Shown here: in pieces, positions 56,529 to 64,000 of the stretch | How positions within the stretch are numbered: the first letter of the stretch is position 1 | Layout of the letters: every line of letters starts with the position of its first letter | DNA from: Paractinoplanes polyasparticus | GTDB lineage: Bacteria > Actinomycetota > Actinomycetes > Mycobacteriales > Micromonosporaceae | DNA length: 64,000 nt | NCBI RefSeq assembly: GCF_019710575.1 | Contig: NZ_JAHWFK010000020.1 | Coordinates: 124,001-188,000 of the forward strand | Reading direction: 5' to 3' | Notes under the pieces: generated by a model | Told to the model about the DNA's origin: nothing | Databases searched by the model: none | What the model saw: the letters and a program-made list of their open reading frames with translations, nothing else | Made by a program: the position numbers and the translations under genes

Positions 56529-56550
56529 ATCGTCACCTCAGGAGGCGCCG

Positions 56551-58362
56551 TTGAGCCGCCGCGCACCCCGGGCGTCCATCGATCCGGACGTCGGCAAGAG
56601 CTGGTTGCGCCGCGCGCTACCCCTCGTCAAGGCTCATCGGGCGCTGTTGATCACGTCGCTCGTGCTCTCGTTCGCCGGCCTGATCGTGCAGGTGCAGATC
56701 CCCAACCTGGTCCGCATCGGCATCGACCGGGCCATCGTCGACCGGACGGCTCAGCTCGGCACGTACGTCTGGTGGATCGTCGGCTTCGCCCTGCTGCAAG
56801 GCCTGATCAACTTCGCGGCCCGGCTCTACCTGCTGCGCACCGCCTACGAGCTCGAGTACGACCTCCGCAACATCGTCTACACCCACCTCGTCCGCATGCC
56901 GTTCGGCTTCTACGACCGGGTGCAGACCGGCGAGCTGATGTCGCGCTCCGGCTCCGACATCCGCGCCGTGCAGATGTACCTGTCGTTCGGCCCGTCGATC
57001 CTGGTCCAGTGCCTGATCGCGGTGGTCGCCTTCGGACTGATGCTCTCGATCAACGTGCCGTTGGCGATCGTCGCCATGGCCACCATGCCGGTCATCGGGA
57101 TCCTCGGCGTGACGATGCGCAAGGCGATCTTCCCGGTGTCCTGGATGATCCAGGCCCGCCTGGCCCAGCTGGCCACCGTCGTCGACGAGAACATCCAGGG
57201 CGTACGCATCGTGAAGGCGTTCGCCGCGGAGGGCCGGCAGCTGCGCGCGCTGGCCGAGAGCGCCGACCGCGTCCGCTGGGCCTACCGCCAGGACGCGCGC
57301 ATCCGCAGCCGCTGGAATCCGTTGCTCGACAACCTGCCCCGGCTCGGGCTGGCGCTGGTGCTGCTGGTCGGCGGCTACATGGTGATCGACGGCAGCACCA
57401 CGGTCGGCACGATCGTCGCCTTCAACTCGTACGTCCTGATGCTCCAGCCGCCGTTCCGGATGCTCGGCATGATGATCATGATGGGGCAGCGGGCGTCGGC
57501 GTCGGCCCGCCGCATCTACGAGATCCTCGATACGCCGAGCGAGGTCGTGGACGGGCCCGATCCGCTCGTCGTGCCGTTGCGCGGTGACCTCGCGTTCGAG
57601 AACGTCAGTTTCGCCTACCCGAACGGCACCCCGGCCCTCGACCGCTTGAATCTGCGCGTACGCCCGGGGGAGACGGTCGCCGTGGTCGGCGGCACCGGGT
57701 CGGGCAAGTCGACGCTCGGCCGGCTGGCGGCTCGGTTCTACGACGTCACCGAGGGGCGGGTGACGATCGACGGGCACGACGTGCGCTCGCTGTCGCTGGC
57801 GTCCCTGCGCGAACAGGTGGGCATCGTGCCCGACGAGCCGTTCCTGTTCTCGCTGTCCCTGCACGACAACATCGCGTACGGGAAACCGCACGCCACCCGC
57901 GACGAGGTCATCGCGGCGGCGGTGGCGGCCGGCGCCGACGAGTTCATCCGGGACCTGCCCGACGGCTACGACACGGTCGTGGGGGAGCGCGGCTACACGC
58001 TCAGCGGCGGGCAGCGGCAGCGGGTCGCTATCGCCCGGGCGCTGCTGGTCAACCCGCCCGTGCTGGTGCTCGACGACGCCACCAGCGCCATCGACGTCAC
58101 CGTGGAGCAACGCATCCACGCCTCGCTGCGCGATCAGATGCGCGGACGCACGACGCTCATCGTCGCCCACCGACTCTCGACCATCGGCCTGGCCGACCGG
58201 GTCGTGCTGATGGAAGCGGGCCGTGTGATCGCCGACGGCACCCACGCCTCGCTACTCGAATCGGAGCCGCGGTATGCGCAGGTGCTGGCGGCAACGATCT
58301 CCTCCGACTCCCCACCCCATTCCTCCGCGCGCGCGGCTGATGCGGGGGTGGCCGCGAAATGA
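56551..58362 (+). CDS. ABC exporter half-transporter A (non-catalytic site subunit)
   Basis: 603 aa; TTG start with AGGAGG 5 bases upstream. Six membrane helices (type I exporter) precede a nucleotide-binding domain with Walker A GGTGSGKST and signature LSGGQRQR. Walker B LVLDDATSAID has Asp where the catalytic Glu should be. The signature is canonical but its own ATP site is impaired, as in the degenerate subunit of heterodimeric exporters. The stop overlaps the partner start as ATGA. Confidence 0.92.
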   Translation: MSRRAPRASIDPDVGKSWLRRALPLVKAHRALLITSLVLSFAGLIVQVQIPNLVRIGIDRAIVDRTAQLGTYVWWIVGFALLQGLINFAARLYLLRTAYELEYDLRNIVYTHLVRMPFGFYDRVQTGELMSRSGSDIRAVQMYLSFGPSILVQCLIAVVAFGLMLSINVPLAIVAMATMPVIGILGVTMRKAIFPVSWMIQARLAQLATVVDENIQGVRIVKAFAAEGRQLRALAESADRVRWAYRQDARIRSRWNPLLDNLPRLGLALVLLVGGYMVIDGSTTVGTIVAFNSYVLMLQPPFRMLGMMIMMGQRASASARRIYEILDTPSEVVDGPDPLVVPLRGDLAFENVSFAYPNGTPALDRLNLRVRPGETVAVVGGTGSGKSTLGRLAARFYDVTEGRVTIDGHDVRSLSLASLREQVGIVPDEPFLFSLSLHDNIAYGKPHATRDEVIAAAVAAGADEFIRDLPDGYDTVVGERGYTLSGGQRQRVAIARALLVNPPVLVLDDATSAIDVTVEQRIHASLRDQMRGRTTLIVAHRLSTIGLADRVVLMEAGRVIADGTHASLLESEPRYAQVLAATISSDSPPHSSARAADAGVAAK

Positions 58363-60278
58363 GCATGTTCGGAGGCGGCTTCGGGGGCTTCAACGTCGGT
58401 GGCCGGCCGACCATGGGCGCGGCCGGGCGCAAGGGCAACGGACTGCCCTTCGCCGGCATTCCGGAGGACCTGCAGGCGGGTGTGGCGAAGCTCGAATCGC
58501 GCGAGCCCTCCCATGGCGACCCGGGTGTGGCGTTCGACCCGGTGGGCGACTCGGGGGGCAGGATCTCACTGAGCCGCCTGTTGATCGGGCGGCCCGGCCT
58601 GCTGCTCGCGGCGTCGATCGCGATCCTGGTCGAGACCCTGCTGCTGCAGGCCGGGCCCTACCTCGTACAGGTGGGAATCGACCACGGCGTAGCCGCCGGA
58701 AACCTGCGCGTGCTGATCGTCGCCACCCTCTGCTTCGTAGCCGCGGTGCTGCTCACCGGCCTGGCCACCGCCATCCGCATGCGCAAGAGCGGCCTGCTCG
58801 CCGCGGCCGCCACCCGCGACCTGCGCGTCCGCATCTTCGCCCACCTGCAGCGGATGTCGCTCGACTACTACACCCGCGAGAAGGCCGGCGTCACCATGAC
58901 CCGGATGACCTCCGACGTGGAGTCGTTGCAGAGTTTGCTCCAGGACGGCTTCGCGCAGTTCCTCATCCAGGGCCTGACCATGGTCGTCGTCACCGGGCTG
59001 CTGTTCCACTACAACCCCACGCTGGCCCTGATCACGCTGGTGCTGGTCGTGCCGCCGCTGACCGTCGCCTCACTGTGGTTCCGGCACGCGGCCGACCGCG
59101 GGTACAACCGCCAGCGCGACGCGATCGCCGCCATGTTCGCCGACCTCGCCGAGAGCCTCAACGGCGTACGAGTGGTGACGGCCCACAACCGGCAGGACCG
59201 CAACGTCGTCGCCCACCGCGAGGTCGTCGGCGGTTACCGCGACGCCAACGACTTCACCGGCCGGATCAACGCCGTCTACGGTCCCGGCACGTCGGTGATC
59301 GGCCTGATCGCGATGGCCGTGCTGCTGCTGATCGGCGGCCGGATGGTGCTGCGGGGCACGCTCACGATCGGCGAGCTGACCGCTTTCGTCCTCTACATCA
59401 ACTCTTTCTTCCAGCCGGTGCAGCAACTCGTCCAGCTCTACACGCAGTACCAACAGGGCAAGGCGGCCATCGGCAAGATCCGCGGCTTGCTGGCTCTCAC
59501 TCCCGCTGTCGCTGAGAAACCGGGGGCGGCTGCGCTTCCCCCGGTCCGCGGCGAGATCGTCTTCGACGACGTCACCTTCGGCTACCTACCCGACCGGCCC
59601 GTGCTCGAAGGCGTGGCCCTGCATATCGCGCCCGGCGAGACAGTCGCCTGCGTGGGCCCGACCGGCGCCGGCAAGTCGACGCTGGCCAAGCTGGTGACCC
59701 GCTTCTACGACCCGTCGGCCGGCCGCATCCTGATCGACGGTCACGACCTGCGCGACGTCACCCTGTCGTCGCTGCGCACCCAGATCGGCGTCGTCCCGCA
59801 GGAGCCGTTCCTGTTCGCCGGCTCGCTGCGCGACAACATCGCGTTCGCCCGTCCCGCCGCCACCGACGACGAGATCTGGGCGGCCGTCGACGCGGTCGGA
59901 CTGCGCGAGCTGGTCGAACGCTCACCCGAGGGCCTGGACACCCCGCTGCACGAACGCGGTCAGTCCGTGTCGTCCGGCGAGCGGCAGCTGCTCGCGCTGG
60001 CCCGCGCCTTCCTGGCCGAGCCGCGGGTGGTTGTGCTCGACGAGGCGACCTCGAGCCTGGATCTGCGCTCCGAGCTGCGGGTCGAGGCCGCCCTGGACGC
60101 CCTGCTCGATGGCCGTACGGCAATCCTGGTCGCCCATCGCCTGTCGACGGCGATGCGAGCCGACCGCATCATCGTGGTCGACGACCACCGCATCGTCGAG
60201 ACCGGCTCGCACGCCGAACTGGTCGCCGCCGGCGGCCGGTACGCGGACATGTTCGCCACCTGGGCGGCGCATTCCTGA
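58359..60278 (+). CDS. ABC exporter half-transporter B (catalytic-site subunit)
   Basis: 639 aa. A Gly-rich cytoplasmic N-terminus (MFGGGFGGFNVGGRPTM) precedes six helices. The nucleotide-binding domain has Walker A GPTGAGKST and a canonical Walker B VVVLDEATSSLD with catalytic Glu, but a degenerate signature VSSGERQL. With subunit A this gives one canonical and one degenerate site, the TM287/288 and LmrCD pattern. The exported compound is unknown. Confidence 0.92.
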   Translation: MSMFGGGFGGFNVGGRPTMGAAGRKGNGLPFAGIPEDLQAGVAKLESREPSHGDPGVAFDPVGDSGGRISLSRLLIGRPGLLLAASIAILVETLLLQAGPYLVQVGIDHGVAAGNLRVLIVATLCFVAAVLLTGLATAIRMRKSGLLAAAATRDLRVRIFAHLQRMSLDYYTREKAGVTMTRMTSDVESLQSLLQDGFAQFLIQGLTMVVVTGLLFHYNPTLALITLVLVVPPLTVASLWFRHAADRGYNRQRDAIAAMFADLAESLNGVRVVTAHNRQDRNVVAHREVVGGYRDANDFTGRINAVYGPGTSVIGLIAMAVLLLIGGRMVLRGTLTIGELTAFVLYINSFFQPVQQLVQLYTQYQQGKAAIGKIRGLLALTPAVAEKPGAAALPPVRGEIVFDDVTFGYLPDRPVLEGVALHIAPGETVACVGPTGAGKSTLAKLVTRFYDPSAGRILIDGHDLRDVTLSSLRTQIGVVPQEPFLFAGSLRDNIAFARPAATDDEIWAAVDAVGLRELVERSPEGLDTPLHERGQSVSSGERQLLALARAFLAEPRVVVLDEATSSLDLRSELRVEAALDALLDGRTAILVAHRLSTAMRADRIIVVDDHRIVETGSHAELVAAGGRYADMFATWAAHS

Positions 60279-60379
60279 CGTCATCGTGGTGCTGCTTTCG
60301 TGGCTCGAGCAGCGCAACACCGGCGGATCTGGTAGGCAGAGATAGACGGAACGCTCTGCGCTACATCTTCGGAGGATCA

Positions 60380-62176
60380 ATGCGGATTCGCCCGGTCCTA
60401 GGCGTGTTAACTCTTTCCGGGGCGCTGCTCGTCGCGCCCTCACCGGCCTTCGCCGGCGGTGGTTCCGCTCCGGCTCTCGGCCCGACGGCGACGGGGTACG
60501 GCGGCGCGGTGTCCACGGTCGACCCGACCGCCACCGCCGTCGGCATCGACGTGCTGCGCCGCGGCGGCAACGCGGTCGACGCGGCGGTCGCGGCGGCGGC
60601 CACCCTCGGCGTCACCGAGCCGTTCTCGGCCGGCATCGGCGGCGGCGGCTTCTTCGTCTACTACGACGCCCGCAAGCGCAGCGTCCAGACCATCGACGGC
60701 CGCGAGTCCGGCCCCGCCACGATGAAGGAGACCCACTTCATCGACCCGGCCGACGGCCTCCCGTACGACTTCGCCGAGGCCCGCGTCTCCGGCCTCTCGG
60801 TGGGCACACCCGGCACCCTCGCCACCTGGGAATCCGCCACCAAGAAATGGGGCACCAGGTCGCTGGCCAGCCTGCTCCAGCCGGCGGCCAAGGTCGCCGA
60901 CCGCGGCTTCCCGGTCGACGCCACGTTCCGCCAGCAGATCGCCGACAACGCGGCCCCCTTCGGCCAGTTCGACTCCACCAAGGCGCTGTACCTGCCCGGC
61001 GGTCAGCCGCCGGCGGTCGGCTCGATCCAGCGCAACCCCGACCTGGCCGACACCTACCGCCTGATCGCCCGCCAGGGCACCGACGTCCTCTACCGGGGCG
61101 CGGTCGCGCGGGACATCGTGCGCACGGTGCAGAACCCGCCGGTCTCGTCCACGCCGGTCGGGGCCTGGGCCTACCCCATCCGCCCCGGCACACTGACCCT
61201 GTCCGACCTGGCCCGCTACGACCTGCGCCACCCCGCACCGACCCGGTCGACGTTCCGTGACCTCACCGTCTACGGCATGAACACCCCGTCCAGCGGCGGC
61301 ATCGCCGTGAGCGAGGCCCTCAACATCCTCGAGACCGCCGGTCTGTCCAAGTCGGACGTCACCAAGGCGCTGCACTACTACCTCGAGGCGACGGCGCTGT
61401 CGTTCGCCGACCGCAACCGCTACGTCGGCGCGTACACCCCGCAGCCGGTCGTCAAGAAGCTCATCTCGGACGAATGGGCGAAGCAGCGCGCCTGTCAGAT
61501 CAACCCGGCGAAGGCGCTCACCAAGCCCGTCCCGCCCGGCAACCTGAACGACTCGGCCTGCACCCCGGCGAAGGTGGGTGGCCCCACCGAGCAGGGCCAG
61601 AGCACAACGAACCTGACCGTGGCCGACCGCTGGGGCAACATCGTCGAGTACACGTTCACGATCGAGCAGACCGGCGGCAACGCCATGGTCGTCCCCGGCC
61701 GCGGCTTCCTGCTCAACAACGAGCTCACCGACTTCAACTTCACCAACACCCAGGCCCCCGCGGCCGACCCCAACCTGCCCGGCCCCAACAAGCGCCCGCG
61801 CAGCTCGATGTCCCCCACCATCGTCCTCAAGGACGGCAAGCCGTTCCTCGCCCTGGGCTCTCCCGGCGGCGCCACCATCATCACCACGGTCCTGCAGATC
61901 CTGCTCAACCGCGTGGTCCTGGGCCAGTCCCTGCCGCAGGCCATGGCCGCTCCCCGCGCCTCCCAGCGCAACACCGCGGGAATCCAGGCCGAGCCGGCCT
62001 TCCGTACGACCTACGGCCCGTCCCTGACCGCGCTGGGCCACACCTTCGCAGCCGACGTCCCCGAACTGGGCGCCGCCACAGCCATCGAGTTCACCCGAAA
62101 CGGCGGCTTCATAGCCTCAGCCGAACCGGCCCGCCGAGGCTCCGGCGCCGCCGCAGTCGTCCATCCAGCCCGCTGA
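60380..62176 (+). CDS. ggt: gamma-glutamyltransferase
   Basis: 598 aa, Sec signal peptide ending SPAFA. The Ntn-hydrolase precursor is cleaved before the nucleophile, which I place at Thr409 in GQSTTNLTVADRWGN (the usual sequence is TTH-x-SV). The large subunit has GGNAVDAAVAAAATLGVTEPFSAGIGGGGFFVYYD and the small subunit has PRSSMSPTIVLKDGKPFLALGSPGG. It transfers or hydrolyses gamma-glutamyl groups of glutathione-like thiols or poly-gamma-glutamate outside the cell. It is separated from the ABC exporter by ~100 bases and ends at a hairpin. Confidence 0.93.
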   Translation: MRIRPVLGVLTLSGALLVAPSPAFAGGGSAPALGPTATGYGGAVSTVDPTATAVGIDVLRRGGNAVDAAVAAAATLGVTEPFSAGIGGGGFFVYYDARKRSVQTIDGRESGPATMKETHFIDPADGLPYDFAEARVSGLSVGTPGTLATWESATKKWGTRSLASLLQPAAKVADRGFPVDATFRQQIADNAAPFGQFDSTKALYLPGGQPPAVGSIQRNPDLADTYRLIARQGTDVLYRGAVARDIVRTVQNPPVSSTPVGAWAYPIRPGTLTLSDLARYDLRHPAPTRSTFRDLTVYGMNTPSSGGIAVSEALNILETAGLSKSDVTKALHYYLEATALSFADRNRYVGAYTPQPVVKKLISDEWAKQRACQINPAKALTKPVPPGNLNDSACTPAKVGGPTEQGQSTTNLTVADRWGNIVEYTFTIEQTGGNAMVVPGRGFLLNNELTDFNFTNTQAPAADPNLPGPNKRPRSSMSPTIVLKDGKPFLALGSPGGATIITTVLQILLNRVVLGQSLPQAMAAPRASQRNTAGIQAEPAFRTTYGPSLTALGHTFAADVPELGAATAIEFTRNGGFIASAEPARRGSGAAAVVHPAR

Positions 62177-62190
62177 TCAACCGCTGACAT

Positions 62191-62220
62191 CGAGGGCCCG
62201 GCCACCCGGCCGGGCCCTCG
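62191..62220 (+). terminator. 13-bp perfect hairpin after ggt
   Basis: 62191-62203 pairs with 62208-62220 around ACCC; CCTTTCCC follows. Confidence 0.85.
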
Positions 62221-62242
62221 CCTTTCCCGCCATAATGCCGCG

Positions 62243-62597
62243 ATGGATCTGTTCCTCGGCGCCCTGGCCGGCTGGCTCGATGCCCTGACCGACCGGCCCT
62301 GGCGAGCCCTTCTGATCCCGACGGCAGGCAACCCCATGCCGCAGACACCCTGGGTCGACGTCGCCGAGACGGCAATGACGGCCGAAGGACTCGCGGTGCG
62401 TCGCCTCGACCTGGAGCCGGCGACGCCCGACGAGGTGGCGGCCGCCCTTCTATCCCCTGTCCCACGCCAACCGCGGGCGCGCGGAGCTCTACTCGCGGAT
62501 CATCGCCGCGGAAGGCGACCGGTACGACTTCGTCCCGATCCGCGACGACCAGGCGGTAATCGTCCGCGGCGGCGTCCGGAAGCTCAGATCCAGCTGA
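62243..62597 (+). pseudogene. decayed peptidase S51 (dipeptidase E-like) gene, internal deletion
   Basis: The first ~68 codons from the ATG at 62243 read as an S51 N-terminus (LIPTAGNPMPQTPWVDVAE, then LAVRRLDLEPATPDEVAAAL). From about 62448 the +1 frame reads YPLSHANRGRAELYSRIIAAEGDRYDFVPIRDDQAVIVRGG to a TGA at 62595-62597, the S51 C-terminus. The middle ~100 residues, including the catalytic Ser, are absent and the frame shifts at the junction. It is therefore a remnant, not a gene. An open frame continuing in the first frame past the junction is artefactual. Confidence 0.82.
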
Positions 62598-62618
62598 GGC
62601 GCCCGATTGTGCCGGGCA

Positions 62619-63062
62619 TCAGCCGTACTTGTAGTAGCGCAGCCGGACGGGGCGGCCGTCCGGCCCCGACCAGTCGGCGTCCGAGACGTGTGTGAAGTGC
62701 CAGCCGGTGGCCTCGTAGAACGCCACCGCGGCCGAGCGTTGTTCGTCGACGACGTTCAGCGTGAGGCCGCTGCCGCGTTCGGCCGCCCAGGACTTCGCCT
62801 GATCGACGAGGGAACGGCCGACCGAGGCGCCGCGGTGCTCGCCGGGAACGACGAAGAGGCGGCAGAGCTCATTTTCCCGTACGGCGACATGGCCGGCGAT
62901 CGTGCCGTCAGCCGCCTCGGCGACCCAGGCGGCGTCGGCCGGGGCCAGCCAGGCTCGCGGGTCGCGGGGCCAGTTCAGCGGGTACGCGTCGGCCTCGTGC
63001 ACAAGCCGCAGGGCCTCGACACAGCGGTCGAGGTCGTCGTCGCGCCGCGGGCGGACGATCAC
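62619..63062 (-). CDS. GNAT-family N-acetyltransferase
   Basis: 147 aa from a GTG at 63062, overlapping the GrpB-family stop (GTGA). The acetyl-CoA site is LFVVPGEHRGASVGRSLVDQAKSWA (Q/R-x-x-G-x-G/A variant), followed by LNVVDEQRSAAVAFYEATGWHF, the GNAT B-motif. The substrate is unknown. It is third in a translationally coupled leftward operon. Confidence 0.88.
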   Translation of the reverse strand: MIVRPRRDDDLDRCVEALRLVHEADAYPLNWPRDPRAWLAPADAAWVAEAADGTIAGHVAVRENELCRLFVVPGEHRGASVGRSLVDQAKSWAAERGSGLTLNVVDEQRSAAVAFYEATGWHFTHVSDADWSGPDGRPVRLRYYKYG

Positions 63063-63559
63063 GACAGCCGGTCGATGAACGGGGCCTTGCCCGCCCGGTA
63101 GCGCGGGCGGTCCCGGTCGTCGTCCGCGGCCAGCGCCTGCTTGAGGCGGGCGTACTCGGCGGCGTCCCCGGGATGCGTACGAAGGTGGTCGCGGAAGGCC
63201 AGGAGACGCGGCCAGTGGTTCGAGGCGTTCTCGTAGATGTGCAGGTGGTGGGTGCGCCAGGCAGCGTCCGGAAAGCAGAACGACCACTTGCGGGCGTCGG
63301 CGTCGCCGGGCTCGGGGGCGTGCACCCAGCCGATGGCGTTCATGGTCTGTTTGATGCCGTCCGCGTCGTAGGAGTCGATGCGGGCCAGCATGTCGATGAT
63401 CGGCTTGGCGGCCAGACCGGGCACGGCCGTGCTGCCGATGTGCTCGACCGGGCCGGTCAGCCAGGGGAGCAGGGCCGGCTCGATCCGGGCGCGCTGCTGC
63501 TCGAAGGCGTCGGGCCAGCTCACGTCGTACGGAAGTATTTTGATGGGATCCTGTCTCAT
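63059..63559 (-). CDS. GrpB family protein (UPF0157)
   Basis: 166 aa. ILPYDVSWPDAFEQQRARIEPALLPW, VEHIGSTAVPGLAAKPIIDMLARID, and HHLHIYENASNHWPRLLAFRDHLRTHP are the GrpB nucleotidyltransferase-fold signatures. The family is of unknown function and sometimes fused to dephospho-CoA kinase. Starts and stops overlap both neighbours by 4 bases. Confidence 0.9.
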   Translation of the reverse strand: MRQDPIKILPYDVSWPDAFEQQRARIEPALLPWLTGPVEHIGSTAVPGLAAKPIIDMLARIDSYDADGIKQTMNAIGWVHAPEPGDADARKWSFCFPDAAWRTHHLHIYENASNHWPRLLAFRDHLRTHPGDAAEYARLKQALAADDDRDRPRYRAGKAPFIDRLS

Positions 63560-64000
63560 GGGCGCCGCCAGAACTGGCGGGCGGCGAAGCCCTCGCGGCG
63601 CAGCCAGTGTTCGGTGTAGACGATGCGGTCGGGCTCGATGACCACAAGGGTGTCGCGCGGCGGTTCCGTGATCGGGCGGCCCTGCTCGGCGTGCTCGTTC
63701 TCCCAGCGGAACGCCGCCCAGTAGCGCGCCCGATCGGGATCGTCGCCGGACAGCACGCGGGCCCGCCCGAAGAGTTGCGCGCCGCGGCTGCTGGCCAGGC
63801 CGGCCAGCGGCGCGAAGACGCCCACCGAGACGCGCGGGTCGGCCGCGATGTTGCGAATCTTGGGCGAGCGGGGCGAGGCGGTGAACATGACCGCGAAGCC
63901 GAGCGGGTAGTAGCGCACCGGCGTGGCCAGCGGCCCGTCGTCGCCGGTGGTGGCCAGCACGCACATGTTCTGCGACGACAGCAGGTTGAGGATGCGCTCG
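63556..64000 (-). CDS. pyridoxamine 5'-phosphate oxidase-like (PNPOx/F420 fold) protein, 5' end cut by window
   Basis: The frame is open to the right edge (about 148 codons; the extension ERILNLLSSQNMCVLATTGDDG begins outside), so the start lies beyond 64000. ATPVRYYPLGFAVMFTASPRSPKIRNIAADPRVSVGVFAPLAG is the split-beta-barrel flavin fold. W/F-rich strands follow (YWAAFRWENEHAEQG...DRIVYTEHWLRREGFAARQFWRR). It may use FMN or F420. It overlaps the GrpB gene by 4 bases (ATGA). Confidence 0.82.
   Translation of the reverse strand, partial: ERILNLLSSQNMCVLATTGDDGPLATPVRYYPLGFAVMFTASPRSPKIRNIAADPRVSVGVFAPLAGLASSRGAQLFGRARVLSGDDPDRARYWAAFRWENEHAEQGRPITEPPRDTLVVIEPDRIVYTEHWLRREGFAARQFWRRP

Overview
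The window is typical high-GC actinobacterial chromosome: G/C-ending codons, frequent GTG/TTG starts, and short or 4-base overlapping gene junctions. An F420-dependent glucose-6-phosphate dehydrogenase, an Lsr2 nucleoid protein, an ECF sigma factor with an extracytoplasmic enzyme domain, and two WhiG/FliA-type sigma factors fit a filamentous actinomycete. The Micromonosporaceae (Actinoplanes-like) is my best guess. This is inference from gene content, since no rRNA or tRNA gene is present. There is no phage, insertion sequence, CRISPR array or integration junction.

Layout. 1-4.5 kb: a DUF5995 gene cut by the window edge, then a large LuxR/ATPase regulator divergent from a stand-alone class III cyclase-like protein. 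4.6-9.2 kb: a type IIA topoisomerase pair (ParE-like and ParC-like). 9.4-12.8 kb: a translationally coupled pair of paralogous membrane proteins, a DUF2203 protein, a TM2 protein and a sirtuin. 12.9-22.9 kb: a sugar-utilisation locus with a LacI regulator and its promoter/operator, a five-gene Opp/Dpp-type ABC importer, an intra-locus terminator, a GH1 beta-glucosidase and a convergent ROK regulator. 23-32.8 kb: a methyltransferase, small membrane proteins, an APP1-type phosphatase, a 58-aa gene, a permuted papain-fold protein, a second LuxR/ATPase regulator, YceI, an FAD oxidoreductase and an XRE/MmyB-like regulator.

32.8-42.7 kb is rich in transcription and RNA functions: a DEAD-box helicase, a WhiG/FliA-like sigma factor, a lipoprotein, the RNA polymerase-recycling motor HelD, a second paralogous sigma factor, DUF456, a D,D-carboxypeptidase and Lsr2. 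42.8-48 kb: MarR, a SpoIIE-type phosphatase and an RsbW-like kinase-fold protein (partner switching). These are divergent from the most striking gene of the window: an ECF sigma factor fused in one chain to a zinc anti-sigma motif, a membrane helix, a Pro/Lys/Thr stalk and a GH128-like glucanase domain. Then comes the F420-dependent glucose-6-phosphate dehydrogenase. 48-64 kb: a GT2 glycosyltransferase, a HAD phosphatase, a sodium/solute symporter with a small partner, a PQQ-type sugar dehydrogenase lipoprotein, a secreted tripeptidyl aminopeptidase, an MFS exporter, a heterodimeric ABC exporter behind a palindromic operator, gamma-glutamyltransferase, a decayed S51 peptidase, and an overlapping GNAT/GrpB/PNPOx operon that runs off the window.

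Recurring themes are in-frame or intergenic minisatellites (15-45 bp units at five loci), perfect GC-rich hairpins at gene ends, and several uncoded inverted-repeat elements that no annotated gene explains.
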